A stretch of DNA of 64,000 nt from JBBIND01 sp037444075 (GTDB lineage Bacteria > Acidobacteriota > Terriglobia > Bryobacterales > Bryobacteraceae), in NCBI GenBank assembly GCA_037444075.1, contig JBBIND010000008.1:1-64000 (forward strand), given 5' to 3'. The translations under genes were made by a program, and so were the position numbers. Below the pieces are notes generated by a model, which ran no database searches, was not told the origin of the DNA, and saw only the letters and a program-made list of their open reading frames with translations. Positions 9,915 to 17,587 of the stretch are shown here, one piece after another. The first letter of the stretch is position 1; every line of letters begins with the position of its first letter.

Positions 9915-10868
9915 ATGACAGCGACGGATGAGGCAAAGCCCCGCGGAAGGGGCTTCTGGGGATACCTGCGCTCGCGGCCTGGCGCGTGGTTCAGGCGCTG
10001 GAGCTACGAATCCAATCGCCGGTTGGCCGCCGGCATCGAAACCTTCAAGGTCGAACTGGAGTGGTTCAAACAACGAGCGCCGCTGGGCGAGGCGGTGGAC
10101 CTGAGCTGGGCGAACGCCGCGGAGGATCTGGTGCAGGCGGCGCAGGAGGCTCTGGAAGATAACGACGTCGACCGCGGCTGGCGCAACCTGCAGGCCGCCC
10201 GCCGCATGGAGATATGCGGCCAGCGCCCTGACGAGCTGCTGGCGACAGCCGAGATCCTGCGCATCGAGGCGAAATCCAAGCTGCGGTCATGGCGCAAGGA
10301 GGCGGTTGAAGCGCTGATCGGGGCGGCTGGTGCTGAAGGACCGGTGAATCCGCACCGGCTGCGTGCCGCCGCTGAGGTCCGCGATGAGCATTACCAGAAC
10401 CTCTACTACGGGCTGGCACTGATCCGTGGCCAATGGCCGAGCCTGTTTCTGATCCTGTTCGCCAGCCTGGCGAGCCTCCTGTTCATGTCCATGAAGGGCT
10501 GGCTGCCCGCGTTGACAGCGCCGGAGGTGCGTAGCGACTGGAACATGCTCGTGGCGGTGGCCCTGTTCGGAATCCTGGGGCAATCTTTCAGCGCGGCGGT
10601 GACTCTGGCGCGAAATCCGCTGCATTCCAGGATTCCGGAATTGCTGGCCCACTTCTGGATGTCGCTGTTAAGACCGGCAATGGGCGCGGCGGCGGCTCTG
10701 GCGGTCTTTGTGTTCATACTCTCCGGCGTGCTCCCACTGGCTGAACTCAACGTGGCGGCGGTCTACGGTGTGTCTTTTGCCGCCGGGTTCAGCGAACGGC
10801 TGGTAATCCGCGCGGTGGAGACGGTAGCCGGGAAGAGCAAGGAGACGGGAACCGTACCGCCCGAGTGA
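9915..10868 (+). CDS. Hypothetical inner-membrane protein with cytoplasmic helical N-domain
   Basis: The product is 317 residues with an AAGGAG-type ribosome site before the ATG. I do not recognise the family. Residues 1-170 are soluble, Arg/Glu-rich and helical. Four hydrophobic segments follow at about 174-192, 209-231, 249-274 and 278-292, then a short charged tail. The last segments contain YGVSFAAGFSERLV, a pattern seen in the membrane part of several uncharacterised bacterial proteins. It stands alone between the lyase fusion and the convergent acpS gene, only 8 bases from the acpS stop. No function is assigned. Confidence 0.75.
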   Translation: MTATDEAKPRGRGFWGYLRSRPGAWFRRWSYESNRRLAAGIETFKVELEWFKQRAPLGEAVDLSWANAAEDLVQAAQEALEDNDVDRGWRNLQAARRMEICGQRPDELLATAEILRIEAKSKLRSWRKEAVEALIGAAGAEGPVNPHRLRAAAEVRDEHYQNLYYGLALIRGQWPSLFLILFASLASLLFMSMKGWLPALTAPEVRSDWNMLVAVALFGILGQSFSAAVTLARNPLHSRIPELLAHFWMSLLRPAMGAAAALAVFVFILSGVLPLAELNVAAVYGVSFAAGFSERLVIRAVETVAGKSKETGTVPPE

Positions 10869-10876
10869 GCCGGGCG

Positions 10877-11254
10877 TCAGCCTTCGATCACGACGAACGC
10901 CATACCAACGTTTGCGGTGTGAGTCAGCGACAGTGAAACTGCTTGCACGCCCAACGCGCCGGCGATCTCCGCGGCCCGCCCGTGGAGCCTGAGCGTTGGT
11001 CTCCCGGTGGGGAGATTCACCACTTCGAAATCCTGCCAGCGGATCCCCTTCCGCCACCCCGTTCCCAGCGCCTTCATGCCTGCTTCCTTGGCAGCGAAGC
11101 GCGCGGCGTAGCGTTCCCAACGATTGGCTTTCCGCTCCACATACGCGATTTCGATGGGCGTGTAGACGCGCTCCAGAAACCGCGCGCCGTACCGCTCGGC
11201 GGCGTGCCGTATGCGGTCCACTTCAGCGATGTCCACACCCGTTCCCAGGATCAC
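10877..11254 (-). CDS. acpS: Holo-[acyl-carrier-protein] synthase
   Basis: The product is 125 residues, normal AcpS length. It transfers the 4'-phosphopantetheine group of CoA to a serine of apo-ACP, switching on fatty acid synthesis in the cytoplasm. Diagnostic motifs are GTGVDIAEVDRI at the N-terminus (Mg-binding Asp) and RFAAKEAGMKAL (the KEA motif) mid-protein, with SLTHTANVGMAFVV near the end. Its ATG overlaps the nikR stop by four bases (ATGA), so the two are probably co-transcribed and translationally coupled. That pairing is likely positional rather than functional. Confidence 0.95.
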   Translation of the reverse strand: MILGTGVDIAEVDRIRHAAERYGARFLERVYTPIEIAYVERKANRWERYAARFAAKEAGMKALGTGWRKGIRWQDFEVVNLPTGRPTLRLHGRAAEIAGALGVQAVSLSLTHTANVGMAFVVIEG

Positions 11255-11667
11255 AGGCCGCCCCCGCTGGCGGTCATAGTGAGCCGGCCATGCTTGACGC
11301 CCTTGGTGCTCAGCAGCCTGTCAGCGAGCGCCCGCACCAGCGCCGCTTCACCGCGAACCACCAGCACTTCGAGGCAGTTGTCATGGTCCAGATGCACGTG
11401 CAGCGTGGAGAGGATGTGATGGTAGGCATCGTGCTGGAGTTCGGTGAGCTTCTCGCTCAACAGGCGGATGTGATGGTCGTAGACAATCGTGATGGTGCCG
11501 ATCACCTGCGCATCCGCAGTCTCCCAGGCCGTTTCCACCAGCGCTTCGCGCATCATGTCGCGAACCGCTTCCGAGCGGTTCGTATAGCCCCGGGAGGCGA
11601 TCAGGTGGTCGAATCGCTCCAGCAGTTCCGAATCGATGGCCACGCCGACGCGGCAAAGGTCTCCCAT
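11251..11667 (-). CDS. nikR: Nickel-responsive transcriptional regulator NikR
   Basis: The product is 138 residues, typical for NikR. Residues 1-45 form a ribbon-helix-helix DNA-binding domain (RVGVAIDSELLERFDHL, then RSEAVRDMMREAL). The rest is the ACT-like tetramerisation and Ni-binding domain. The motif LHVHLDHDNCLEV supplies the known square-planar nickel ligands (two His of HVH and the Cys), with the upstream His in LQHDAYHH as fourth. With bound nickel it represses nickel uptake genes. It is divergent from cbiM with 98 bases between starts, which strongly suggests it controls the cbiMQO transporter. Confidence 0.96.
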   Translation of the reverse strand: MGDLCRVGVAIDSELLERFDHLIASRGYTNRSEAVRDMMREALVETAWETADAQVIGTITIVYDHHIRLLSEKLTELQHDAYHHILSTLHVHLDHDNCLEVLVVRGEAALVRALADRLLSTKGVKHGRLTMTASGGGL

Positions 11668-11727
11668 GCGTACTTGTCAGGTTACAGCAGGGCCCTGCCA
11701 GTGGCAAGCGACGGCAGGCGGCATGGC

Positions 11728-11748
11728 AGCACACGCGACGGGTGTGCT
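11728..11748. promoter_or_regulatory. Inverted repeat between nikR and cbiM, candidate NikR operator
   Basis: AGCACAC and GTGTGCT form a perfect 7-base inverted repeat around a 7-base spacer, 17 bases before the cbiM start. A second, shorter repeat TGCTA-N6-TAGCA overlaps its right arm (11745-11760). The half-site sequence differs from the E. coli GTATGA box. Position and symmetry are what suggest an operator. Confidence 0.45.
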
Positions 11749-11765
11749 ACTTTGTTAGCAATCTT

Positions 11766-12674
11766 ATGCATATACCGGACGGCTTCCTCTCCACGCCCGT
11801 GTGGGCCTCCCTCAACGTGGCCACCTGGCCGGCGGTGGGTTATCTGGCGCGCCGCGCGCAGAAGAGCCTCGATGAGGGCAAGGTGCCGCTGCTGGGGGTG
11901 CTTGGCGCATTTGTCTTCGCCGCTCAAATGGTGAACTTCCCCGTCGGCGTGGGGACAAGCGGCCACCTGGTGGGCAGCGCGCTGCTGACCTTCACGCTGG
12001 GTCCGGCAGCGGCGGCGGTGGTCATGACAGCCATCCTGGCGTTGCAGGCCCTCATCTTTCAGGACGGCGGCTTGCTGGCTCTGGCCGCGAATGTGTTCAA
12101 CATGGCGATAATCGGCGTTCTGGCCGCCTACCTGCCGTTTCATTACTGGGGCTCAGGGCGCTGGCGCAAGGCGGCCATTTTTCTGGGCGGCTTTCTTTCG
12201 CTGTTCGTAGGGGCGTGCCTGGCGCTGTCTCAACTGCTGCTTTCCGGAGTACAGATGCCGGGCACGGTGCTCGGCGCCTCGCTGGGCATCTTTGTGGTGA
12301 CGGCGGCGCTCGAGGGAGCCATCACGCTGGCGGTCCTGCAGGCGATGGAGGCGCTGAATCCGGGCTGGGTGCGCGAGCCTGCCAAGTCCGCCCGGCGCGC
12401 GCTCGGGGCATTGGCGGCGGGCGCCTTGCTGCTGGCCTGCATCGGAGTCCTCTTCGCTTCTGCCGACCCCGACGGGTTGGAGAAACTGGCGGAGGAAATC
12501 GGCATCGCGGAGCATGCCCGCAACCTGATGACCACTCCGCTGACCGATTACGAAGTCTCTTTTCTTGGTTCGACCTGGCTGAGTAAAGCGACAGCCGGGC
12601 TGATCGGGCTGATCCTGATCGTGGCCCTTTGTCTTGTGGTGGGCCGCTTGTTGGCCCGCCGCCGGAGCGCATAG
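11766..12674 (+). CDS. cbiM: ECF-type nickel/cobalt transporter substrate-binding membrane protein CbiM with fused PDGLE (CbiN-like) domain
   Basis: The product is 302 residues. The start is set at the ATG beginning MHIPDGFLS, because the N-terminal Met-His is itself a metal ligand in CbiM/NikM; the upstream in-frame extension is rejected for that reason. About seven hydrophobic segments cover residues 10-215. The C-terminal third contains SADPDGLEKLAEEIG followed by one more membrane helix, which is the PDGLE module that elsewhere is a separate CbiN-like subunit. Together with CbiQ and CbiO it imports Ni2+ or Co2+. The adjacent nikR favours nickel. Confidence 0.93.
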   Translation: MHIPDGFLSTPVWASLNVATWPAVGYLARRAQKSLDEGKVPLLGVLGAFVFAAQMVNFPVGVGTSGHLVGSALLTFTLGPAAAAVVMTAILALQALIFQDGGLLALAANVFNMAIIGVLAAYLPFHYWGSGRWRKAAIFLGGFLSLFVGACLALSQLLLSGVQMPGTVLGASLGIFVVTAALEGAITLAVLQAMEALNPGWVREPAKSARRALGALAAGALLLACIGVLFASADPDGLEKLAEEIGIAEHARNLMTTPLTDYEVSFLGSTWLSKATAGLIGLILIVALCLVVGRLLARRRSA

Positions 12675-13423
12675 TTGCATCACGTTGTCCTGGACCGATG
12701 GAGCCGCGGTAACAGCCTTTTGCACGCCCGCGATGCGCGGGTGAAGTTCGTGGCCACTGCCATTTATCTGATCGCCATTGCCACCACTCCGGTCATCAGC
12801 GCGGTGGTGGCCGCGGGATACGCGGTATTGCTTTTGGGGGCGGTATGGGCCGCGCGGTTGCCCTCGGCGCCCGTGTTCGCGCGGGCCTGCGTGGTGCTGC
12901 CATTTTCAGTGACCTTCGCGCTGATCAGCCTGCTGGCAGGCGACCCGCAGCGGGCCGTAGCATTGCTGGTGAAGACCTACCTCTCAGCCGGCGCTGTCAT
13001 TGTCCTGGCCGGTTCCACTCCCATGCCGAGCCTGCTGAAGGCGTTGGACAGCCTGGGCGCGCCGCGAATGCTGCTGCTGGTGCTGCAGTTCATGTACCGG
13101 TACCTGTTTGTGATCTCAGAACAGGGCCAACACATGAGCCAGGCGGCGCGGTGCAGGGGAGCCGCGGGCAGACTCTGGCTTAGCGCGCCACAACTTCAGC
13201 GGTCGCGGTTCCGAGCGGCTGCCGGAGCTTTGGCGGTCTTGTTCGGCCGTTCCTACCGGCGCGCGGAGGCCACCCACCGGGCCATGCTCTGCCGTGGTTT
13301 TGAGGGCAGCATCCGCCTGCTCCCGCTCAANNNNNNNNNNGCTGGGCAGACTTCGTCTTCCTGGCCGTGGCCGTGATACTCACTCTGGGAGTGCGCCTGG
13401 CGCCGAGGGCGTTCGCGCTATGA
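12675..13423 (+). CDS. cbiQ: ECF transporter transmembrane component CbiQ, interrupted by a 10-N gap that breaks the frame
   Basis: A TTG start immediately after the cbiM stop gives the familiar CbiQ beginning (HHVVLDRWSRGNSLLH). Several membrane helices follow. A cytoplasmic coupling region includes a SQAARCRGA-like stretch and a FGRSYRRAEATHRAMLCRGF segment that contacts the ATPase. At 13331-13340 ten N replace unknown sequence. After it, the natural CbiQ ending (WADFVFLAVAVILTLGV to a TGA at 13421) lies in another frame, so the true gap length must be 2 modulo 3 rather than 10. The reconstructed length of about 249 residues is normal. The TGA overlaps the cbiO ATG. Confidence 0.88.
13331..13340. 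other. Assembly gap (10 N) inside cbiQ
   Basis: This is a ten-N placeholder. Coding frames on its two sides are offset by one base relative to the placeholder length, so the real length is not 10. It does not indicate a pseudogene. Confidence 0.95.
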
Positions 13424-14139
13424 CAGCTCTCATCGAAGTCCGAAATCTCAGCTACAGGTACGAGGACGGAACGCAGGCACTTAGGGGCGTGGATTTCCTG
13501 CTTTCACCCGGAGAAACGGTGGCTTTGTTGGGTCCGAACGGCTCCGGGAAGACGACCTTCGTGCTTCATCTGTGCGGCCTATTGGAGGGGCAAGGCGAGA
13601 TTAGTATCTGCGGTTTGCCCATGAAAAAGAAGAACTTACAGATTATCCGGCGGAAGATTGGAGTGCTGTTTCAAGATCCGGACGAACAACTGTTCATGCC
13701 TTCCGTCGTGGAGGATGTTTGCTTCGGGCCACTCAATCTCGGCGCGGACCGCGAGCAGGCGCTTGAGAGGGCCCACAAGGCGCTGGAACACGTGGGTATG
13801 ACGGACGCAAAGCACAAAGCACCCTACCATTTGAGCGCCGGCGAGAAGAGACGGATTGCTTTGGCTGGAGTGCTCGCGATGAACCCGGAAATCCTGATCC
13901 TCGACGAGCCGACTACGTATCTGGACCCGCCCGGACAGCAAGGGCTCATCGGATTACTTCGGCATTTGCCCCAAGCTAAGATCCTCGTCACCCACGACGG
14001 AGCGTTCGCACAAGCGCTGGCAAGCCGGGCAGTCTTCTTTTCGCAGGGTAAGATCGCGGCCTCAGGTCCAGTGCCGGAGATCCTGACCCGTTTCCTCTGG
14101 AGAGCAGACGCTCTACGTCCGGAGGCCGCTAAAGACTAG
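13420..14139 (+). CDS. cbiO: ECF nickel/cobalt transporter ATPase CbiO
   Basis: The product is 239 residues. It starts at the ATG overlapping the cbiQ stop (ATGA). It is an ABC ATPase: Walker A GPNGSGKTT near residue 37, Q-loop in LFQDPDEQLF (typical of ECF ATPases), signature LSAGEKRRIALAG, Walker B ILILDEPTTYLDP and switch His in ILVTHDG. It powers the CbiM/CbiQ importer as a dimer on the inner membrane. It is the last gene of the operon; its 3' end overlaps the convergent small gene by 4 bases. Confidence 0.95.
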   Translation: MTALIEVRNLSYRYEDGTQALRGVDFLLSPGETVALLGPNGSGKTTFVLHLCGLLEGQGEISICGLPMKKKNLQIIRRKIGVLFQDPDEQLFMPSVVEDVCFGPLNLGADREQALERAHKALEHVGMTDAKHKAPYHLSAGEKRRIALAGVLAMNPEILILDEPTTYLDPPGQQGLIGLLRHLPQAKILVTHDGAFAQALASRAVFFSQGKIAASGPVPEILTRFLWRADALRPEAAKD

Positions 14140-14435
14140 GCTTCTGCTGCGCCTTTAGCCTTACCCTTGGCTTCGGCAGTCACGCGCTTCCTGTATTCAG
14201 CCCACCGCCGTTTCTGCGCGGCCGAGATGCGCTTTCTGGCAGCCGGACTCAAGTCCCGCTTCTTGGCAGGCGCCATGTCCGAAGATTTCGCTTTGGCGCC
14301 GCGTGCTGACGATTTGCCCAAGCGCGACTTCACTTCCTGAATCTGCGCTTCAAGGCGTTCCTTCTGCAACTCCAGGCCTTCAAGAGCCGCCTGGAGAAAG
14401 GTTACATCGGTAAGCGTAGTGGTTGTTCTTGCCAT
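14136..14435 (-). CDS. Small basic coiled-coil protein, unknown function
   Basis: The product is 99 residues starting at MARTTTT, preceded by a CAGGGAG ribosome site; an ORF start 7 codons earlier is less likely. The N-terminal ~45 residues form a heptad-like helix (LQAALEGLELQKERLEAQI). The C-terminal half is strongly basic, with LSPAARKRISAAQKRRWAEY, a motif found repeatedly in small acidobacterial proteins and resembling NUMOD3-type DNA-contacting helices. A nucleic-acid-binding role is possible but not shown. Confidence 0.7.
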   Translation of the reverse strand: MARTTTTLTDVTFLQAALEGLELQKERLEAQIQEVKSRLGKSSARGAKAKSSDMAPAKKRDLSPAARKRISAAQKRRWAEYRKRVTAEAKGKAKGAAEA

Positions 14436-14479
14436 TCTTACTCCCTGAACTAACATATCACAGTTTGCAAGGATTTCAC

Positions 14480-14929
14480 TCAGAAGAGTTTTGAGGAATC
14501 ACAGAGGACAGTAACCGGTCCATCGTTCACCAATTCCACGGACATCCTGGCTTGAAAGACACCGGTCTGTATACAGACACCTCTCTTCCTGACACATTCG
14601 ACGAAATACTCGTACAAACTTCGGCCCACTTCCGGCGGCGCCGCCTGATCAAAGCTGGGCCGTCTACCCCTACGAATATCCCCGTACAAGGTGAATTGGG
14701 ATACTACCAGCATTTCACCGCCGATGTCGAGGAGGCTACGGTTCATCTTGCCTTCCTGGTCGGGGAAAACCCTGAGATTCAAAACCTTTTCCACGAGGTA
14801 ATCGGCGTCCGGTTGAGTGTCGCCCCTGGCGACTCCGAGCAGAACAACTAAGCCCCGGCCGATGGACCCGGCCATTCGGCCTTCCACCCGAACGCTGGCG
14901 GAAGACACTCTTTGAAGAACGGCTCTCAT
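14480..14929 (-). CDS. dtd: D-aminoacyl-tRNA deacylase
   Basis: The product is 149 residues, the usual DTD length, starting at [15 protein letters not shown]; an upstream extension is rejected because DTD begins exactly here. It hydrolyses D-amino acids and glycine mischarged onto tRNA. Hallmarks are SQFTLYGD (the SQFTL motif) mid-protein and [12 protein letters not shown] near the C-terminus (the NxGPVT motif), which together form the chiral-proofreading site. It is divergent from the GHMP kinase; the 38-base intergenic region contains TATATA at 14935-14940, which could serve either strand. Confidence 0.96.
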   Translation of the reverse strand: MRAVLQRVSSASVRVEGRMAGSIGRGLVVLLGVARGDTQPDADYLVEKVLNLRVFPDQEGKMNRSLLDIGGEMLVVSQFTLYGDIRRGRRPSFDQAAPPEVGRSLYEYFVECVRKRGVCIQTGVFQARMSVELVNDGPVTVLCDSSKLF

Positions 14930-14967
14930 GATGCTATATATGATGGGTCGGGAAGCCGTGTGAAACC

Positions 14968-15981
14968 ATGATCGAAACCTATGCTTACGCACGAGCCGGT
15001 CTACTGGGCAATCCAAGCGACGGTTATTACGGCAAGACGATCGCTTTTGCTTTCCGCGATTTCCGGGCTAGAGTCATACTGTATCCCAGCGCTCGCCTGG
15101 AAATCAAACCTTCCAAGGCAGATATTCCGATTTTCGAAGATCTCGAGAACCTCTACGCCGCAACCCGCTGGCGCGGGTATTACGGGGGCATTCGGATCGT
15201 ACAAGCGCTGCTCGTGCGATTTGTGGATTACTGCCACGAGCAGCAGATTGAGCTGGAAAACCGGAACTTCACGCTGGAGTACGAATCCACCATTCCGCTG
15301 CGCCTCGGCTTGGGCGGATCGAGCGCCATTATCACAGCAGCCTTGCGGGCGGTTACACAGTATTTCCGGATAGACATTCCCTTACCAGTGCAGGCCAAGC
15401 TCGTTCAGGAGACTGAGACCAAAGAGCTCGGTGTACCGGCCGGGCCTCAGGACCGGGTAGTTCAAGCCTATGAAGGCCTGGTCTACATGGACTTTCCCAA
15501 AGAACTCATGGATAGCCGAGGCTACGGGAATTATGAGCGCATGAATCCGTCCCTCCTGCCCCCGGTGTACGTGGCGTACCGCACAAGCCTCAGCGAAGGC
15601 ACGGAGATCTTTCACAATCATGTGCGGGAGCGGTGGCGTGCCGGAGATCCCGCCATTGTGGGAGCCATGCGTACCTGGGCAGAGTACGCGGAACGGGGAC
15701 GCCTCGCGCTGCTCGAACGTGACTTGGACTCGCTCAACCGGCTGATTGACGCGAACTTCGACCTCCGGGCTCAGATCTACAAGATCGACGCGGGCAACAT
15801 GGAGATGATCAAGGCAGCCCGAGCGGCTGGAGCCACCGCAACGTTCGCGGGTTCCGGCGGCGCCATCGTGGGGACCTATTCGGATGAGGCGACTTACCAG
15901 CGGATTGTCGATGCCATGCGCGGACTTTCCGTCAAAGTGATCAAACCGCACATCCAGCCTCCCGCTCAGGGCTCCCGCTGA
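14968..15981 (+). CDS. GHMP-family sugar kinase, glucuronokinase-like
   Basis: The product is 337 residues. GHMP motifs are [19 protein letters not shown] (residues 11-29; substrate side), [16 protein letters not shown] (111-126; the ATP-binding Gly-rich loop) and GSGGAIVG (~294; motif 3). The N-terminal motif with [10 protein letters not shown] is closest in style to plant-type glucuronokinase and related sugar-1-kinases, which make sugar 1-phosphates for salvage into UDP-sugars. Substrate identity is inference. It is a single gene with its own short upstream region. Confidence 0.82.
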   Translation: MIETYAYARAGLLGNPSDGYYGKTIAFAFRDFRARVILYPSARLEIKPSKADIPIFEDLENLYAATRWRGYYGGIRIVQALLVRFVDYCHEQQIELENRNFTLEYESTIPLRLGLGGSSAIITAALRAVTQYFRIDIPLPVQAKLVQETETKELGVPAGPQDRVVQAYEGLVYMDFPKELMDSRGYGNYERMNPSLLPPVYVAYRTSLSEGTEIFHNHVRERWRAGDPAIVGAMRTWAEYAERGRLALLERDLDSLNRLIDANFDLRAQIYKIDAGNMEMIKAARAAGATATFAGSGGAIVGTYSDEATYQRIVDAMRGLSVKVIKPHIQPPAQGSR

Positions 15982-16045
15982 CCGGAGCATCCTAGTGTAT
16001 TTCGCCTATGGTGGTGAGCTGACGGTCCGCCGATGATAGGCGGAG

Positions 16046-16327
16046 ATGATCTATAGGCGACTCCGTCGGACAAGTCTGCAAGGTTGCTCTATCCGGGTCC
16101 AGAGTGACGGCCGCGAGCGGATGCTCGGCTACGGCTACGGCGACTGGGTGGTAGTGCGCGACGAGCACGGAGACGCTTGGCGCGGGCAAGCCGAGCAGCT
16201 GGAGGATCACACCTTGCGGTTCCGCTTCCGGGATGCGGATGGCCATCTGATCACCGGCATGGCGGACGTCAACGGCGTGCTGCTAAGAGATCACCTCGGC
16301 AAAATCTGGCGCGGATACCTGGAGTGA
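16046..16327 (+). CDS. Small hypothetical protein with internal repeat
   Basis: The product is 93 residues with codon bias (GC-rich third positions) that looks genuine, at least from about residue 20. I do not recognise it. Two similar stretches, RDEHGDAWRG and RDHLGKIWRG, suggest an internal duplication of a short beta unit, perhaps an SH3-like fold. AGGCGGAG abuts the ATG, closer than a normal ribosome site, so the true start may be the internal Met at ERMLGYG. Its stop abuts the end of the amidohydrolase gene on the other strand. Confidence 0.5.
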   Translation: MIYRRLRRTSLQGCSIRVQSDGRERMLGYGYGDWVVVRDEHGDAWRGQAEQLEDHTLRFRFRDADGHLITGMADVNGVLLRDHLGKIWRGYLE

Positions 16328-17587
16328 TCAGGGCCTGCTAAGGTATTTCTCGTACAGCTTGGTGTGCCGGCTCTCGACTCCCACGGACTTGCCGCGGATG
16401 AACAGGTGTTTGACGTTGGTGCGAATCTCGAGCGGGTCGCCGTCGGTGACGACGAGGTCCGCCCACTTGCCTTTCTCAATGGAGCCGACTTCCTTCTCCA
16501 CGCCCCAGATGGAAGCCGCGTTCAGTGTGAGCGCCTTGAGACCTTCTTCGTGCGGCAAGCCGTAGGCCACCGCGGCCGCAGCCTGGTAGGGGAGGTTGCG
16601 CGCGAACGAGGTGCTGAAAGACCCGAAAGCGAAGCGGATACCCGCCCGATGCAACTCCGCTGGCAGGGTAAAAGCGCTGTCGTAGGGATCGTCCTCCTCG
16701 AGTGGCAAGGCAAGGGTGGGCCCGAGGATGACGGGGATGTTTCTAGCCTTGATTTCTTCAAGCTGCTTTCCCGGTTCACGCACCTGTGCCAGGATGATGC
16801 GGATCTTCTGCTTCCCGGCAAACAGCAGCGCCTCGCGCACGGCGCGCTCCCGGACAGCCGTGATGAGCACGGGCAGCTTACCATCGAGCACAGGCAACAT
16901 GGCCTCCAGAGTGAGGTTGGTCTTGAAATCCGGAGTCGCCGCCGCCTTGGCCCGCTGATAGCGCCGGGCCTGCTCAAAGAAGTCGGCGAGTTTCAGCAAC
17001 TCGGCATCGTGGCGCTTCTTCGCCTCGGCGAACGATGCGCGGCCGGACCCCCGCCCCGCCTCGGATGAGGCCATCTGAATCACCGGGAAACGGAGGTGCA
17101 GGGCGGCGGACCGCCGCAACTCCATCTCCTCCCAGGTCCAGCCGTCCAGGCGCATGAGAGCCGCCTGGCCGGAGATGATTCCGCCCGCGGGCAGGACAAT
17201 CGCGCTGGTAATCCCGTTGACCCGCGTGACGGGTATGTGCTCGCTGGCCGGATTGACGGCGATGGCCGCGCGAAGCTGAGGATTGAAATCGCCGATTTCG
17301 CTCACGTCCACCGTTTCCCGGACGGAACTGATTTCCAGCAGCCCGAGCTGGGAAGCTGAGTCGATCATGCCGGGGTAGACATGCAGACCGCGCACGTCGA
17401 TGACACGCGCATTGCGGGGCGCTGAGACACGCTGCCCGATTTCAGCGATTTTGCCGTCCTGGATGAGGACGCTGGCGTTTTCCAATGGAGGCGAAGAGAC
17501 CGGATGCACCGTACCGCCTCGCAGCAAGTAGCTGTCAGCGGCTGCCAGCGGCGCAGCGAGACAAAGGAGCAATGGCAAATATCTCAT
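16328..17587 (-). CDS. Secreted amidohydrolase-fold protein lacking the HxH metal motif
   Basis: The product is 419 residues with a signal peptide (LPLLLCLAAPLAAA). The composite beta-domain (LRGGTVHPVSSPPLENASV, GKIAEIG) and C-terminal amidohydrolase end (GSIEKGKWADLVVTDGDPL) are clear. Strand 1 reads YPGMIDSASQLGLLEIS where active members have IDxHxH. The usual catalytic Asp region reads FAFGSFSTSFARN, without the expected GSD. Metal-dependent hydrolysis in the normal way is therefore unlikely. It is the third gene of a three-gene operon; its start overlaps the upstream stop by 4 bases. A structural or pseudo-enzyme partner role is possible. Confidence 0.85.
   Translation of the reverse strand: MRYLPLLLCLAAPLAAADSYLLRGGTVHPVSSPPLENASVLIQDGKIAEIGQRVSAPRNARVIDVRGLHVYPGMIDSASQLGLLEISSVRETVDVSEIGDFNPQLRAAIAVNPASEHIPVTRVNGITSAIVLPAGGIISGQAALMRLDGWTWEEMELRRSAALHLRFPVIQMASSEAGRGSGRASFAEAKKRHDAELLKLADFFEQARRYQRAKAAATPDFKTNLTLEAMLPVLDGKLPVLITAVRERAVREALLFAGKQKIRIILAQVREPGKQLEEIKARNIPVILGPTLALPLEEDDPYDSAFTLPAELHRAGIRFAFGSFSTSFARNLPYQAAAAVAYGLPHEEGLKALTLNAASIWGVEKEVGSIEKGKWADLVVTDGDPLEIRTNVKHLFIRGKSVGVESRHTKLYEKYLSRP

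Noticed and set aside
7967..9916. 649-residue open frame on the minus strand opposite the FGE-lyase fusion
   Set aside because: Same reasoning: low-complexity antisense frame over a gene with clear domains.
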